Shown one piece after another: positions 49,592 to 57,959 of a stretch of 64,000 nt of DNA. Both the position numbers and the translations under genes were made by a program. Source of the DNA: Candidatus Gastranaerophilales bacterium. Lineage in GTDB: Bacteria; Cyanobacteriota; Vampirovibrionia; Gastranaerophilales; Gastranaerophilaceae. Positions within the stretch are counted from its first letter, which is position 1, and the number at the start of each line of letters is the position of its first letter. The notes under the pieces are model-generated. The model was not told the origin of the DNA. It searched no databases and saw only the letters and a list, made by a program, of their open reading frames with translations. The stretch lies in assembly GCA_910586855.1 (NCBI GenBank), contig CAJUJH010000001.1, positions 825,339 to 889,338 of the forward strand, read 5' to 3'.

Positions 49592-50905
49592 CTATTTTTT
49601 CAAATTTTCAAAGATATTTAAAAACCCGGGAAATGAAGTCTCTACCCACTCAAAATCATTGATTTTACAGGGTTTTTGGCTGATTAATCCTGCAATATAC
49701 CCCATCATTGCAATTCTGTGGTCATGATAGCAGTCAACCTCTAAATCCCCTTTAAATAAACCATTTCCGCCATTTTTGCCTTCGATGATAAAGCCATCTT
49801 CTGTGCCTTGGATATTTACGCCAAATTTCCTCAATTCCCGCTCTACACAGGCAATTCGGTCAGATTCTTTATTTTTTAAATCCCCCGCATCTTTTATTAT
49901 GGTTTCACCTTTTGCCTGACTTGCCAGAAGTGCAATAACAGGAATTTCATCAATTAATCTTGGGATAAGGTCTCCGCTGATTTCACACCCTTCCATGTCG
50001 GGCGAATATTTAATTCTAATATCGCCAACTTCTTCATTTGAAACTAAATCACAGTTTAGTACATCAATATTGGCTTTCATACGTTTCATAACGTCAATAA
50101 GCCCGGTGCGCGTAGGATTCAGTCCTATATTTTTTAATATTACATCGGAATCTTTGATAATGGCAGCTGCAATCATAATAAAGGCAGCGCTTGAGATGTC
50201 TCCGACCACGTTTAAATCCTTTGGCATCAATGGAGTTTGACTTATTGTAGCAGCAAAAAGTCCGTTTTTATTGTAGTTTTCAACGTTTGAACCGAAAAAT
50301 TTCAACATTCTCTCTGTATGGTCTCTGGATAAGTGCGGTTCAAGCACGGTAGTCTTGCCATTTGGGGTTTGCAATCCCGCAAGAAGCAATGCAGATTTGA
50401 CTTGAGCAGAAGCTATAGGGCTTTTGTATTCAATTCCCTTAATGTTTGCTTGTTCTATAACAAGCGGAGCCTTGCCATCATTGCTTTTTATCGCGGCGCC
50501 CATAAAACTTAACGGCTCAATAATTCTTTTCATAGGTCGCTTGGATAGGCTGATATCCCCTGATAGTGTGCTATTGAAATTTTGAGCTGAAAGTAATCCC
50601 GCCATAAGCCGCATTGTTGTGCCTGAATTTCCGCAATAAAGTTCTTTTTTTGGCGCTCTGTAAGCATTTTTCGCATCTAAAACCACGGTATTTTCATCAA
50701 TAAATTGAATTTCGCACCCAAGTTCCTTTAAAATTTCAAGTGTAGCAAGGCAATCAGCCCCTGTTAAAAAATTTGAAATTTTAATTTTACCTTTTGTAAG
50801 TGACCCTATGATTAAACTTCTATGAGACATAGATTTATCAGGCGGAGTCTTAATTTCGCCACGAAGTGGTGCTGAAAAACCTTGTGTAATAACGCTTTTA
50901 CGCAT
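49592..50905 (-). CDS. aroA: 3-phosphoshikimate 1-carboxyvinyltransferase (EPSP synthase)
   Basis: Shikimate-pathway enzyme and glyphosate target, 437 residues from ATG 50905 (TTG at 50914 is possible). KTPPDKSMSHRSLI, LYCGNSGTTMRLMAGLL, SLSKRPMKRIIEPL, SAQVKSALLLAGL, SRDHTERMLKFFG, GDISSAAFIMIAA, LNPTRTG and DHRIAMMGYIAG are all present. The combination RxHxE, GDxS, SAQxK and NxTR is that of class II EPSP synthases, but the Gly of GNSGTTMR that CP4 changes to Ala is retained. The start overlaps the end of speE by eight bases, so translation is probably coupled. Confidence 0.95.
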   Translation of the reverse strand: MRKSVITQGFSAPLRGEIKTPPDKSMSHRSLIIGSLTKGKIKISNFLTGADCLATLEILKELGCEIQFIDENTVVLDAKNAYRAPKKELYCGNSGTTMRLMAGLLSAQNFNSTLSGDISLSKRPMKRIIEPLSFMGAAIKSNDGKAPLVIEQANIKGIEYKSPIASAQVKSALLLAGLQTPNGKTTVLEPHLSRDHTERMLKFFGSNVENYNKNGLFAATISQTPLMPKDLNVVGDISSAAFIMIAAAIIKDSDVILKNIGLNPTRTGLIDVMKRMKANIDVLNCDLVSNEEVGDIRIKYSPDMEGCEISGDLIPRLIDEIPVIALLASQAKGETIIKDAGDLKNKESDRIACVERELRKFGVNIQGTEDGFIIEGKNGGNGLFKGDLEVDCYHDHRIAMMGYIAGLISQKPCKINDFEWVETSFPGFLNIFENLKK

Positions 50906-51734
50906 CTTCTGCAATTTTCCTTACAAAGTTTGGAACACAAAATACAGCTTTGTGTAAATCTGTATTATAAAGTTTTGAATTTTTTTCAATTTCTTTTGCT
51001 CTCTGCATATCTGCAACTTCAGGCACCTCAAGGGTTTCAGAGCAAAATGCCCAGCTCCAGTATCCGCCCGGATAGGTTGGAATAGGTCCTGCATAAGGCT
51101 TTACGTGTTTAAATACTTTTCTCAAAAGCCTGTACATCATTCTCATTTCTTTTGGGTTTGCAAATGGTGATTCTGACTGTGCTGCAACGATTCCGCCTTC
51201 TTTTAGGCTGTTTTTAACGTTAGTATAAAATTCTTCGGTGAAAAGTCCTTCACCAGGACCCATTGGGTCTGTTGAATCTATTAAAACTACGTCGTAGCAA
51301 GCCTTTTTATCCTTTATGTATTCTATAGCATCTTCTACAAAAACCTTAACTCTTGTGTCATCGAGTTTTCCGGCAATTGTCGGCAAAAACTTTTTGCTTG
51401 CTTCAATAACTAAGCCGTCAATTTCACATAGCTCAACATTTTTCACAGTTTGGTGGCGCAAAACCTCGCGCACAGTGCCGCCATCGCCCCCGCCAATCAC
51501 CAAAACGCTTTCAGGGCAAGGATGTGAGCATAATGGAATATGGGAAATCATTTCATGGTAGAAAAATTCATCTTCAACTGTTGTCATCATAAGCCCATCC
51601 AGGGTTAAAATATTTCCTAAGCCTTTAGATGATAGGATTTCCACTTTTTGAAATTCGCTTTGAGCGCTATATAAGGGCTTTTCCTCTGTTTCAATTGCTA
51701 TTCCGTACCCGTTTGGTGTTATTTCTTTATACAT
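50898..51734 (-). CDS. speE: Spermidine synthase
   Basis: Transfers aminopropyl from decarboxylated SAM to putrescine. The 278 residues include LDGLMMTTVEDEFFYHEMISHIPL, VLVIGGGDGGTVREVLRH (nucleotide-binding GGGDG), VELCEIDGLVIEASKKFLP, DVVLIDSTDPMGPGEGLFTEEFY (catalytic Asp) and PTYPGGYWSWAFCS. YPGG(Y/L)W is standard. The gene opens the speE-aroA-pgeF run. The partner speD is not in the window, so the source of decarboxylated SAM is outside. Confidence 0.94.
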   Translation of the reverse strand: MYKEITPNGYGIAIETEEKPLYSAQSEFQKVEILSSKGLGNILTLDGLMMTTVEDEFFYHEMISHIPLCSHPCPESVLVIGGGDGGTVREVLRHQTVKNVELCEIDGLVIEASKKFLPTIAGKLDDTRVKVFVEDAIEYIKDKKACYDVVLIDSTDPMGPGEGLFTEEFYTNVKNSLKEGGIVAAQSESPFANPKEMRMMYRLLRKVFKHVKPYAGPIPTYPGGYWSWAFCSETLEVPEVADMQRAKEIEKNSKLYNTDLHKAVFCVPNFVRKIAEDA

Positions 51735-51873
51735 AAATCTTCTTTAAACTCCCTATTTATAATATTTTCAGCATTTTTACAAACATGTTTTAAATTGTAA
51801 ATTTCGCCTAAAAATATTATACAAAAAACTTTTTTATTTGCTATAATTTAGTAGAATTTTAGGAAAAATTTTA

Positions 51874-52146
51874 ATGAGAAACGTAATTTTAAAATCGTTT
51901 GAAACCTTTATAGCACAGCCCCTTTCGCTATTAAAGAATAAAATTATAAGAATTACAAACTTAAAAAGTGATTTTTTAAGCTCAAATGCAATTAATGTAA
52001 GCCTTTTTGACGATACTGTACAGATTGATGTTGTAAACTCTGAACACGCTTATAATCTGCTTTCTGCCGTGGTTTACAAAAGAAAAATGAATGAATTGAG
52101 ACAAGTTAAAATAAATGAAAATCAAGCAAGCACAATTCTTAATTAG
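51874..52146 (+). CDS. Small hypothetical protein overlapping engB
   Basis: 90 residues, not recognised. RNVILKSFETFIAQPLSLLKNKIIRITNLKSDFLSSNAINVSLF is followed by HAYNLLSAVVYKRKMNELRQVKINENQ. AGGAAAA lies about ten bases before the ATG. Its last 32 bases overlap the start of the GTPase gene, so the two are probably translationally linked. A ribosome-associated role is a guess by association only. Confidence 0.6.
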   Translation: MRNVILKSFETFIAQPLSLLKNKIIRITNLKSDFLSSNAINVSLFDDTVQIDVVNSEHAYNLLSAVVYKRKMNELRQVKINENQASTILN

Positions 52147-52696
52147 TTCCCCGAATTTAGCTCAGTGCCCTGCTTTAGCCTTAGCTGAGTTTGCGCTTTT
52201 AGGGCGTTCTAACGTGGGAAAATCTACATTTATAAACACGCTCTGCAATAATTCAAAACTGGCTAAAACCTCTAATACACCCGGGAAAACCCGTCTTATC
52301 AATCTTTTTAAGATAATCTCCGATAAGGGAGATTTTGTAATTGCAGACTTACCTGGATATGGATATGCAAAAGTGTCTAAAACCGAGCAAGAGCGCTGGC
52401 AAAAGAGTTTGGAAGAGTATCTTTTAAAACGTGAAACTTTAAAATGCTGTATTCAATTTATAGATGCGCGTCATCCTGTTCAGAATAATGATTTTCAGAT
52501 GTATGATTGGCTAAAAATTAAGAATTTGCCTGTAATTGCAGTTTTAAATAAATGTGATTATGTTTCAAAAAATGAAGTTTTTAAAAAAATAAAAGAAACC
52601 GAAAGGCTGTTAAAAATTCCTGTATATCCTTTTTCTGCAAAGGTTTCAGCATATAAGGACGGAATTATAAAGTTTTTTGAAGAAAATATTGTATAA
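52115..52696 (+). CDS. engB: Ribosome biogenesis GTPase EngB/YsxC/YihA
   Basis: GTPase needed for 50S assembly, 193 residues. G1 is LLGRSNVGKSTFINTL, G2 in NTPGKTRLINLF, G3 DLPGYGYAKVSK, G4 LNKCDYVSKNE and G5 PFSAKVSAY. The DLPGYGYA motif is diagnostic for EngB. The start lies inside the preceding small gene (32-base overlap); the next possible start is after the first strand, so the overlap appears genuine. Confidence 0.93.
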   Translation: MKIKQAQFLISSPNLAQCPALALAEFALLGRSNVGKSTFINTLCNNSKLAKTSNTPGKTRLINLFKIISDKGDFVIADLPGYGYAKVSKTEQERWQKSLEEYLLKRETLKCCIQFIDARHPVQNNDFQMYDWLKIKNLPVIAVLNKCDYVSKNEVFKKIKETERLLKIPVYPFSAKVSAYKDGIIKFFEENIV

Positions 52697-52736
52697 AAAT
52701 TTGCCCTTGTTTTGTTTCAAATGTTAAGATTTTTGT

Positions 52737-52946
52737 ATGGAATTTTTGAGCCCTGTATCAGATATTTTTACACAAGAAAAAGAGTTTAATTCTATAATTA
52801 AACAGGCAAAGGGCTGTCAGCTTGATTATTCTCTTAAAAAACTCAAAGAATTTAGTTTTTTAAATAATGAAATTATGGATGAAATTATGCCGGAAGATTC
52901 ACCCGAAATCCTTCTGGAACAGCGCCGGAACATTAAATATTTATAA
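52737..52946 (+). CDS. Small hypothetical protein (69 aa)
   Basis: Not recognised. Acidic and helical: FTQEKEFNSIIKQAKGCQLDYSLKKLKEFSFLNNEIMDEIMPEDSPEILLEQRRNIKYL. There is no clear ribosome-binding site. It occupies the place where the radical-SAM partner of the next gene is usually found, but shows no CxxxCxxC motif and is far too short. It begins 40 bases after engB and ends five bases before the DUF2344 gene. Confidence 0.55.
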   Translation: MEFLSPVSDIFTQEKEFNSIIKQAKGCQLDYSLKKLKEFSFLNNEIMDEIMPEDSPEILLEQRRNIKYL

Positions 52947-52951
52947 TTAAA

Positions 52952-53662
52952 ATGGACAAAAAAGAATTTAGATATCAGCTAAAATTAACAAAACTTAATG
53001 AACTTAAATTTTTATCCCATCTGGATTGGCAAAATTTAATTTTAAAATCCTTAAGGCGCACTGGTGTTTCTTTTGCGCTGACAGAAGGGTTTAATAAAGT
53101 TCCAAAAATTTCTTTTTCTCCAGCACTTCCATTGTTTATAGAATCAAAATGTGAACTTGTTAATTTTATAACCGTAGAACTCCTTGAGCCTGATTTTATT
53201 GAAAAATTTCATACAAATACATCTGAAAATATGAAAATTATTGCCCTCAAAGAGTTTGAAGATGATGGCAGGCGTATGGTATCTTTGGATAATTTAATTC
53301 AGTGGGCATCTTATGAGGCGCAAATACCTGAAAATAACCTGGTGAACAAAACGTTGGGTATTTTAAATTTTGAAGATTTAAGATATACTGTAGAAAAATG
53401 TTTATCTTCAAGTGATTTATTCGTAGAGAAGAAAACAAAAAAAGGTATATTAAAACAAGTCAATTATAGGGATTCAATTAAAGATGCCAAAATTATTAAT
53501 GGCAAATTTGTGTTTATTCTAAAAACCGGGCAAAGCGATGTGCTGCCTGCTTTTAGGGCTGATGAGTTTTTAAAATATCTTGCCTTGATGGCACAAAAAG
53601 AAGAGTTAATTTTTGAAATAAAAAGACTGTCATTTTTTGATGAAACTATGACAGAGGTTTAA
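52952..53662 (+). CDS. TIGR03936/DUF2344 radical-SAM-linked protein
   Basis: 236 residues. FRYQLKLTKLNELKFLSHLDWQNLILKSLRRTGVSFALTEGFNKVPKISFSPALPL is characteristic of the DUF2344 domain usually fused to or encoded beside a TIGR03960 radical-SAM protein, and often next to RNase E/G, as here. The radical-SAM partner is not in this window. The specific reaction is unknown; an RNA-modification link is suggested by the rng neighbour. RNase E/G follows after 23 bases. Confidence 0.88.
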   Translation: MDKKEFRYQLKLTKLNELKFLSHLDWQNLILKSLRRTGVSFALTEGFNKVPKISFSPALPLFIESKCELVNFITVELLEPDFIEKFHTNTSENMKIIALKEFEDDGRRMVSLDNLIQWASYEAQIPENNLVNKTLGILNFEDLRYTVEKCLSSSDLFVEKKTKKGILKQVNYRDSIKDAKIINGKFVFILKTGQSDVLPAFRADEFLKYLALMAQKEELIFEIKRLSFFDETMTEV

Positions 53663-53685
53663 TAAGGATTTAAAGGAAGAAATTT

Positions 53686-55551
53686 ATGACCAAAAAAATT
53701 GTAATATCTGAAAAAGATAATATTGGTGCGGTTATTGAAGACAATAAGGTAAGTGAATTTTTTGTATCAAAAGGCGATGTTTTATTGGGTGATGTTTATT
53801 TGTCCGTTGTTGATAATATTTTACCCTCAATTGATGCAGCCTTTGTAGATGTCGGAATGCCTGATAAAATGGGTTTTATTCATACAGATGACATTGTAGG
53901 CAAAGGTACCTTGAAAGAAAAAGTAAAGCCAAAGCAAAAGTTGATAGTTCAGGTTGTTAAAGAACCAACAGGGCATAAAGGTCCAAGAGTAACTACAGCT
54001 CTTAGTTTGCCCGGCAGATTTTTAGTGCTGCTTCCTGATGAAAAAGGGGTAAACGTTTCAAGAAAAATCGTTTCAAGTAAAGAAAGAGCAAGGCTTAAAT
54101 CTATCGTAAGCCTTTTAAAGCCTGTTGGTGTGGGTGTTATCGTTAGAACTGAAGCTGAAGGGCAATCTGAGGCTGAGATTCAGGAAGATTTAGAAATTTT
54201 ATTAGAAAAATGGAATTCCATTGTAAATGCTGCAGATACTGCAAATCCGCCATGTTTACTACATAGGGACCAGGAACTTTTATATAAAGTTATTCGTGAA
54301 GCATGTACTGAAGATGTAGATGAAATTGTTGTGGATACTGCTTTTGCACTTCACCGCACCACACAGTTGCTGCAGCATTGGAATATGAAAGTAAAAGTTT
54401 CTATGCATAAAGGCACAGAACCGCTTTTAGCTGCGACAGGAATTAATAAAGAAATTCAAAATGCGCTTCAAACCAAGGTGAATCTTCCTTTAGGCGGATA
54501 TTTATTCATTCAGCAAACTGAAGCTCTAACGGTTGTAGATGTAAACTCCGGTAAATTTACAAGCTCATCTTCTCAGGCTGAAACTATTCTTAAGACAAAT
54601 TTGGAAGCTGCAGATGAAATTGCACGCCAATTAAAACTTAGAAACATAGGCGGAATGGTGATTATTGACTTCATCGATATGATAAGCCGTGTTGATAAAT
54701 TAAAGGTTTTAGAGTACTTTGAACTTGCACTTGAAAAAGACAAAGCAAAACCGCAAATTGGTCAGCTCTCTGATTTAGGACTTGTTGAATTAACTCGTCA
54801 CAGACAAGGTCAGAGCTTATCTGAAATTTTTACTAAAAAATGTGATAAATGCGGCGGACAAGGTTTTGTTATTGAAGATTTAAAACTTTTAAATTCTAAT
54901 GCTCAAGGAGAAATCAGAGCAAAAATTAATAAAATCAAAGGTCCGTTTGGCGGCGGTTCTTTTAATAATCAAAATAATAATCAAGGAACAAATCAAAATA
55001 ATCAGCAGGGTCAAAACAGAAATAATTTCAAAAACAAAAAACGTTTCAACAGAAACGATGACAGACAAAATTCTTTTGAAAATAAAGAAAGCCAAATTCA
55101 AAATGCTGAAATGGAAAATGCTCAAAAGTCTTTAAATAGAGATGTTTCAATAAATGAAACGGTAAAAAATGAACCTGTAAAACAAGAAAATGTTAAAAAT
55201 GTTCAAAATAATACCGAAGACTTGGTTAATAATATTGTAGATACAATTTTTGAAGATTCTAAACTTGAAAAAGAACCTGCGGCTGTTGAGGCTAAAACAG
55301 AAGAGAAACCAAAAAAAGTTTCAAGAAAAACTAAAAAAACTATGAAAAAACTTGAAGCTGAAGCAAATAATGAGGCTAAGATTGCTTTTCCAGCTGAATC
55401 TGCACCGATTGCTGAAGCTCAAACAGATGATGGTACAGCAGAAGAAAAGCCTAAAAAAAGAGGCAGAAAACCTTCCGCTAAAACCGCTGCTGACGGTACA
55501 TCCAAAAGAACTGCAAGAACAAAAACTGCCGCAAAAGAGGCAAAGGAGTAA
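53686..55551 (+). CDS. rng: Ribonuclease E/G (Rne/Rng family)
   Basis: Single-strand endoribonuclease for mRNA turnover and rRNA maturation, 621 residues. The S1-like N-terminal region spans about 30-110 (GDVYLSVVDNILPSIDAAFVDVG). DNase-I-like catalytic residues are in VVDVNSGKFTSSSSQAETIL and GGMVIIDFIDMISR, and the zinc-link is CDKCGGQGF (about 387-395). RNase H-like features are weak. After residue 410 the protein becomes disordered, first Asn/Gln-rich (NNQNNNQGTNQNNQQGQNRN), then Lys/Ala-rich, with KKRGRKPS and KRTARTKTAAK at the end. The tail may scaffold degradosome partners or bind RNA. AAAGGAAG precedes the ATG. Confidence 0.93.
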   Translation: MTKKIVISEKDNIGAVIEDNKVSEFFVSKGDVLLGDVYLSVVDNILPSIDAAFVDVGMPDKMGFIHTDDIVGKGTLKEKVKPKQKLIVQVVKEPTGHKGPRVTTALSLPGRFLVLLPDEKGVNVSRKIVSSKERARLKSIVSLLKPVGVGVIVRTEAEGQSEAEIQEDLEILLEKWNSIVNAADTANPPCLLHRDQELLYKVIREACTEDVDEIVVDTAFALHRTTQLLQHWNMKVKVSMHKGTEPLLAATGINKEIQNALQTKVNLPLGGYLFIQQTEALTVVDVNSGKFTSSSSQAETILKTNLEAADEIARQLKLRNIGGMVIIDFIDMISRVDKLKVLEYFELALEKDKAKPQIGQLSDLGLVELTRHRQGQSLSEIFTKKCDKCGGQGFVIEDLKLLNSNAQGEIRAKINKIKGPFGGGSFNNQNNNQGTNQNNQQGQNRNNFKNKKRFNRNDDRQNSFENKESQIQNAEMENAQKSLNRDVSINETVKNEPVKQENVKNVQNNTEDLVNNIVDTIFEDSKLEKEPAAVEAKTEEKPKKVSRKTKKTMKKLEAEANNEAKIAFPAESAPIAEAQTDDGTAEEKPKKRGRKPSAKTAADGTSKRTARTKTAAKEAKE

Positions 55552-55554
55552 TAA

Positions 55555-56115
55555 ATGAAAAGCTGTAACAAATGGCTGTTACTTATTTTGATGGTACTTT
55601 TTGGCTTAAGCGCAGGAAGTTTGGGGGTTTTTGCCGAAAATCCGCCGCTTCCGTCTGAAAGTGATATTCAAAAAGAAAGCACAATTGATGCTTCAAAAAA
55701 GGTCCAGCTAAAAGCGCCGATTCAAATTGAGTTAACTGAAGAGGAAAAATTAAAAGCTGAACAGGAAGCAAAAATCAGAGAAGAATTTACAAACGAACAA
55801 AAGCAAATAAGTGAATCTACACCACTTCATGTTGAGGATAAAGATTTTGACCCAAATGCTAATGAAGAATTAACTCAAGCTGTTATTCCAAACACTGGAA
55901 GCGAGCTTATGAAGCTTATTTCAATGTTTGCAAAAGTAATGCTTGGCGTGCTTATTGCGACTTTTATGATTTATTTTCTGCTTCTGGCTACGAGAAATTA
56001 TTTCCACCCAAAACTTCCAAGCAAGGGTGAAGAAGATTTTGATATAAGGGATTTAAATTCTCCTAAAACTACAGATGAAGCCCTGAAGGCTTTTTTGGAT
56101 AGAACCAGCAAATAA
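55555..56115 (+). CDS. Exported or membrane-anchored hypothetical protein
   Basis: 186 residues starting three bases after the RNase stop. A signal peptide (MKSCNKWLLLILMVLFGLSAGSLGV, cleavage near FAE) leads to an acidic extracytoplasmic stretch (EELTEEEKLKAEQEAKIREEF-like, about 60-85), then a transmembrane helix at about 125-148 (LMKLISMFAKVMLGVLIATFMIYFLLL) and a short cytoplasmic tail. No family is recognised. Co-transcription with rng is likely. Confidence 0.7.
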   Translation: MKSCNKWLLLILMVLFGLSAGSLGVFAENPPLPSESDIQKESTIDASKKVQLKAPIQIELTEEEKLKAEQEAKIREEFTNEQKQISESTPLHVEDKDFDPNANEELTQAVIPNTGSELMKLISMFAKVMLGVLIATFMIYFLLLATRNYFHPKLPSKGEEDFDIRDLNSPKTTDEALKAFLDRTSK

Positions 56116-56123
56116 TGTAAATT

Positions 56124-56405
56124 TTATGCAATAAGGCTTTGAGCTTGCATTTGTGCTTGAATAAGATTAATATTAGGCTTTCCTTGTTTTTTAAGGAGAG
56201 CCTTAATAATTTTTGGCATTTGGCATACAAAAGAATAATTTCCCTTGTTTAATGAGCATTTTGCGCAATTGCAATTAATTGAGTAGCACTCATATGCTTG
56301 CAGTGTCCAATTTTGAACAATTGAATCAGATATTTCCCCGTTTGTCTGCGGCAGAAAAATTTCACTTTTTTTAAAATTCTTTTCTAAATCTGATTTTTTA
56401 AGCAT
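56124..56405 (-). CDS. Small cysteine-rich protein (93 aa)
   Basis: Unknown function. WTLQAYECYSINCNCAKCSLNK followed by YSFVCQMPKIIKALLKKQGKP contains five cysteines (C-x5-C-x-C-x2-C and a later C), enough to bind zinc or an iron-sulfur cluster. The C-terminus (NINLIQAQMQAQSLIA) is Gln-rich. The gene converges with the exported-protein gene eight bases away. The 240-base gap after it (56406-56645) holds no supported gene; an AT-rich promoter-like stretch lies in its right half. Confidence 0.65.
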   Translation of the reverse strand: MLKKSDLEKNFKKSEIFLPQTNGEISDSIVQNWTLQAYECYSINCNCAKCSLNKGNYSFVCQMPKIIKALLKKQGKPNINLIQAQMQAQSLIA

Positions 56406-56645
56406 AATACACCTTCAACCAACACAATTTTTAAATCCTACAGTATTATTTTATCATTCCTTGTTTTACCTTTTTATCCGTTAAATAGACTAAATATATG
56501 AAGACAAAATCTGTGTTTTTGCTTGCAATTTGTATGTTAAATATTTTTAATCTTTTTATTTTTTAAACTGTTTATGCTAATATAACAATTATTAAAAACT
56601 AGGATGATTTAAGTAAAATATAGCGGGGAGTGCATAAAAGAGGTA

Positions 56646-57959
56646 ATGAAAGATAGAGTTTCGCTGCTTTTGATAATATGTTTTTTGTTGGCTTTTTTAA
56701 TTATCTTCCAAAATTACTTTGATACTTTTTGGGCGATTGTATTTTTAATTGCCTTTATGTCGCTTTATATGGTGTATATGTATATTGCAGTAAAGCACCA
56801 GAGAAGAAAATTAAGGAAAAATCCCCTTCCTTTGGAATCTGCTTATAAACCTTTTATTTCAATCATGATTCCATGCCACAATGAAAATGAAGTTATTGAA
56901 GACACGGTTAAAAACATTTTGGAAGTCGATTATACTGACTATGAAATTATTTTAATTGATGACAGGTCAACGGATTCTACGCCTGAGATTATTAAAAAAC
57001 TTGAAGAAAAATACGAAAAAGTAAAAATACTTTTAAGAAAAGAAGGAGATTTTCCTGGTAAATCTGCAGTTTTGAACGATGCTATGAAAATAGCAAAGGG
57101 TGAAGCTATACTTGTATTCGACGCGGATGCCAAAATAAAACCTGATTTTATTAAAAAGGTTCTTGTAAAGCTTGAACCTAAAGATGTTGGTGCAGTGCAG
57201 GCAAGAAAAAATATAATTAATGCCAGACAAAATTTCCTCACAGCATGCCAATATAATGAATATGTTATGGATACCCATCTTCAAATAGGAAGAGATGCTG
57301 TGAGAGGTGCGGTAGAGCTTCGAGGCAACGGCGAAATTATTAAAAAAGAAGCCCTTCTTGATATAAATGGCTGGAATAATGAAACCATAACGGATGACCT
57401 TGATATGTCAACCAGGCTGCATATAAAAGGCTGGGATATACGTTTTTGTCCGGATGCTGTCGTATATGAAGAGGGTGTTATAACATTCCCTGCTCTTATC
57501 CGCCAAAGAAGAAGGTGGGTTGAAGGGTCCATCAGGCGGTATCTTGAATATGCTCAGGATATATTATTTACAAAAGATATGACTCTTCGTGTAGGTTTTG
57601 ATTTAATAGCCTATATTTCAGAATTTTTACTTCCTTTCTGGCTTGTATCTGAAATTACAATTCAGGCTTTCCGTTTTGTTAAAGGCTACTCAAATGATAT
57701 TTTATCATCACTGGTTCTTGTTGCCTGTACCGCAGTATTTTTTGCCTCAGGTTTAATATACAGCCTTAGAAAATACAGCCACTACAGCTTCTTTAGAGCA
57801 ATTTATGAGGCGCTTGTAACGGCGGTTTATGTCGTAACTATTTGGTTTCCTATAGTTTTATTTATTATCTTAAAAATTGTTTTTACAAGAAAAACTATGG
57901 ATTGGGGCAAAACACAGCACGGTGTTTCTGATGTTATAACCCCAAAGGAGGCCTGTTAA
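56646..57959 (+). CDS. Family 2 glycosyltransferase, processive type, membrane-bound
   Basis: 437-residue enzyme of the cellulose/hyaluronan/poly-GlcNAc synthase-like group. Two N-terminal helices (about 5-50) precede the GT-A domain: ISIMIPCHNENEVIEDTVKN, IILIDDRSTDST (UDP-binding Asp), LVFDADAKIKPDF (DxD), NNETITDDLDMSTRLHIKGW (catalytic TDD) and RQRRRWVEGSIRR (the QxxRW motif). Three to four helices end the protein. QxxRW in the QRRRW form supports processive polysaccharide synthesis. It ends immediately before murC (TAAATG); GAGG lies near its ATG. The product could be an exopolysaccharide. Confidence 0.85.
   Translation: MKDRVSLLLIICFLLAFLIIFQNYFDTFWAIVFLIAFMSLYMVYMYIAVKHQRRKLRKNPLPLESAYKPFISIMIPCHNENEVIEDTVKNILEVDYTDYEIILIDDRSTDSTPEIIKKLEEKYEKVKILLRKEGDFPGKSAVLNDAMKIAKGEAILVFDADAKIKPDFIKKVLVKLEPKDVGAVQARKNIINARQNFLTACQYNEYVMDTHLQIGRDAVRGAVELRGNGEIIKKEALLDINGWNNETITDDLDMSTRLHIKGWDIRFCPDAVVYEEGVITFPALIRQRRRWVEGSIRRYLEYAQDILFTKDMTLRVGFDLIAYISEFLLPFWLVSEITIQAFRFVKGYSNDILSSLVLVACTAVFFASGLIYSLRKYSHYSFFRAIYEALVTAVYVVTIWFPIVLFIILKIVFTRKTMDWGKTQHGVSDVITPKEAC

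Noticed and set aside
56498..56566. 22-residue hydrophobic frame MKTKSVFLLAICMLNIFNLFIF
   Set aside because: No ribosome-binding site, very A/T-rich sequence and no terminator; chance occurrence is likely, though it resembles a leader peptide.
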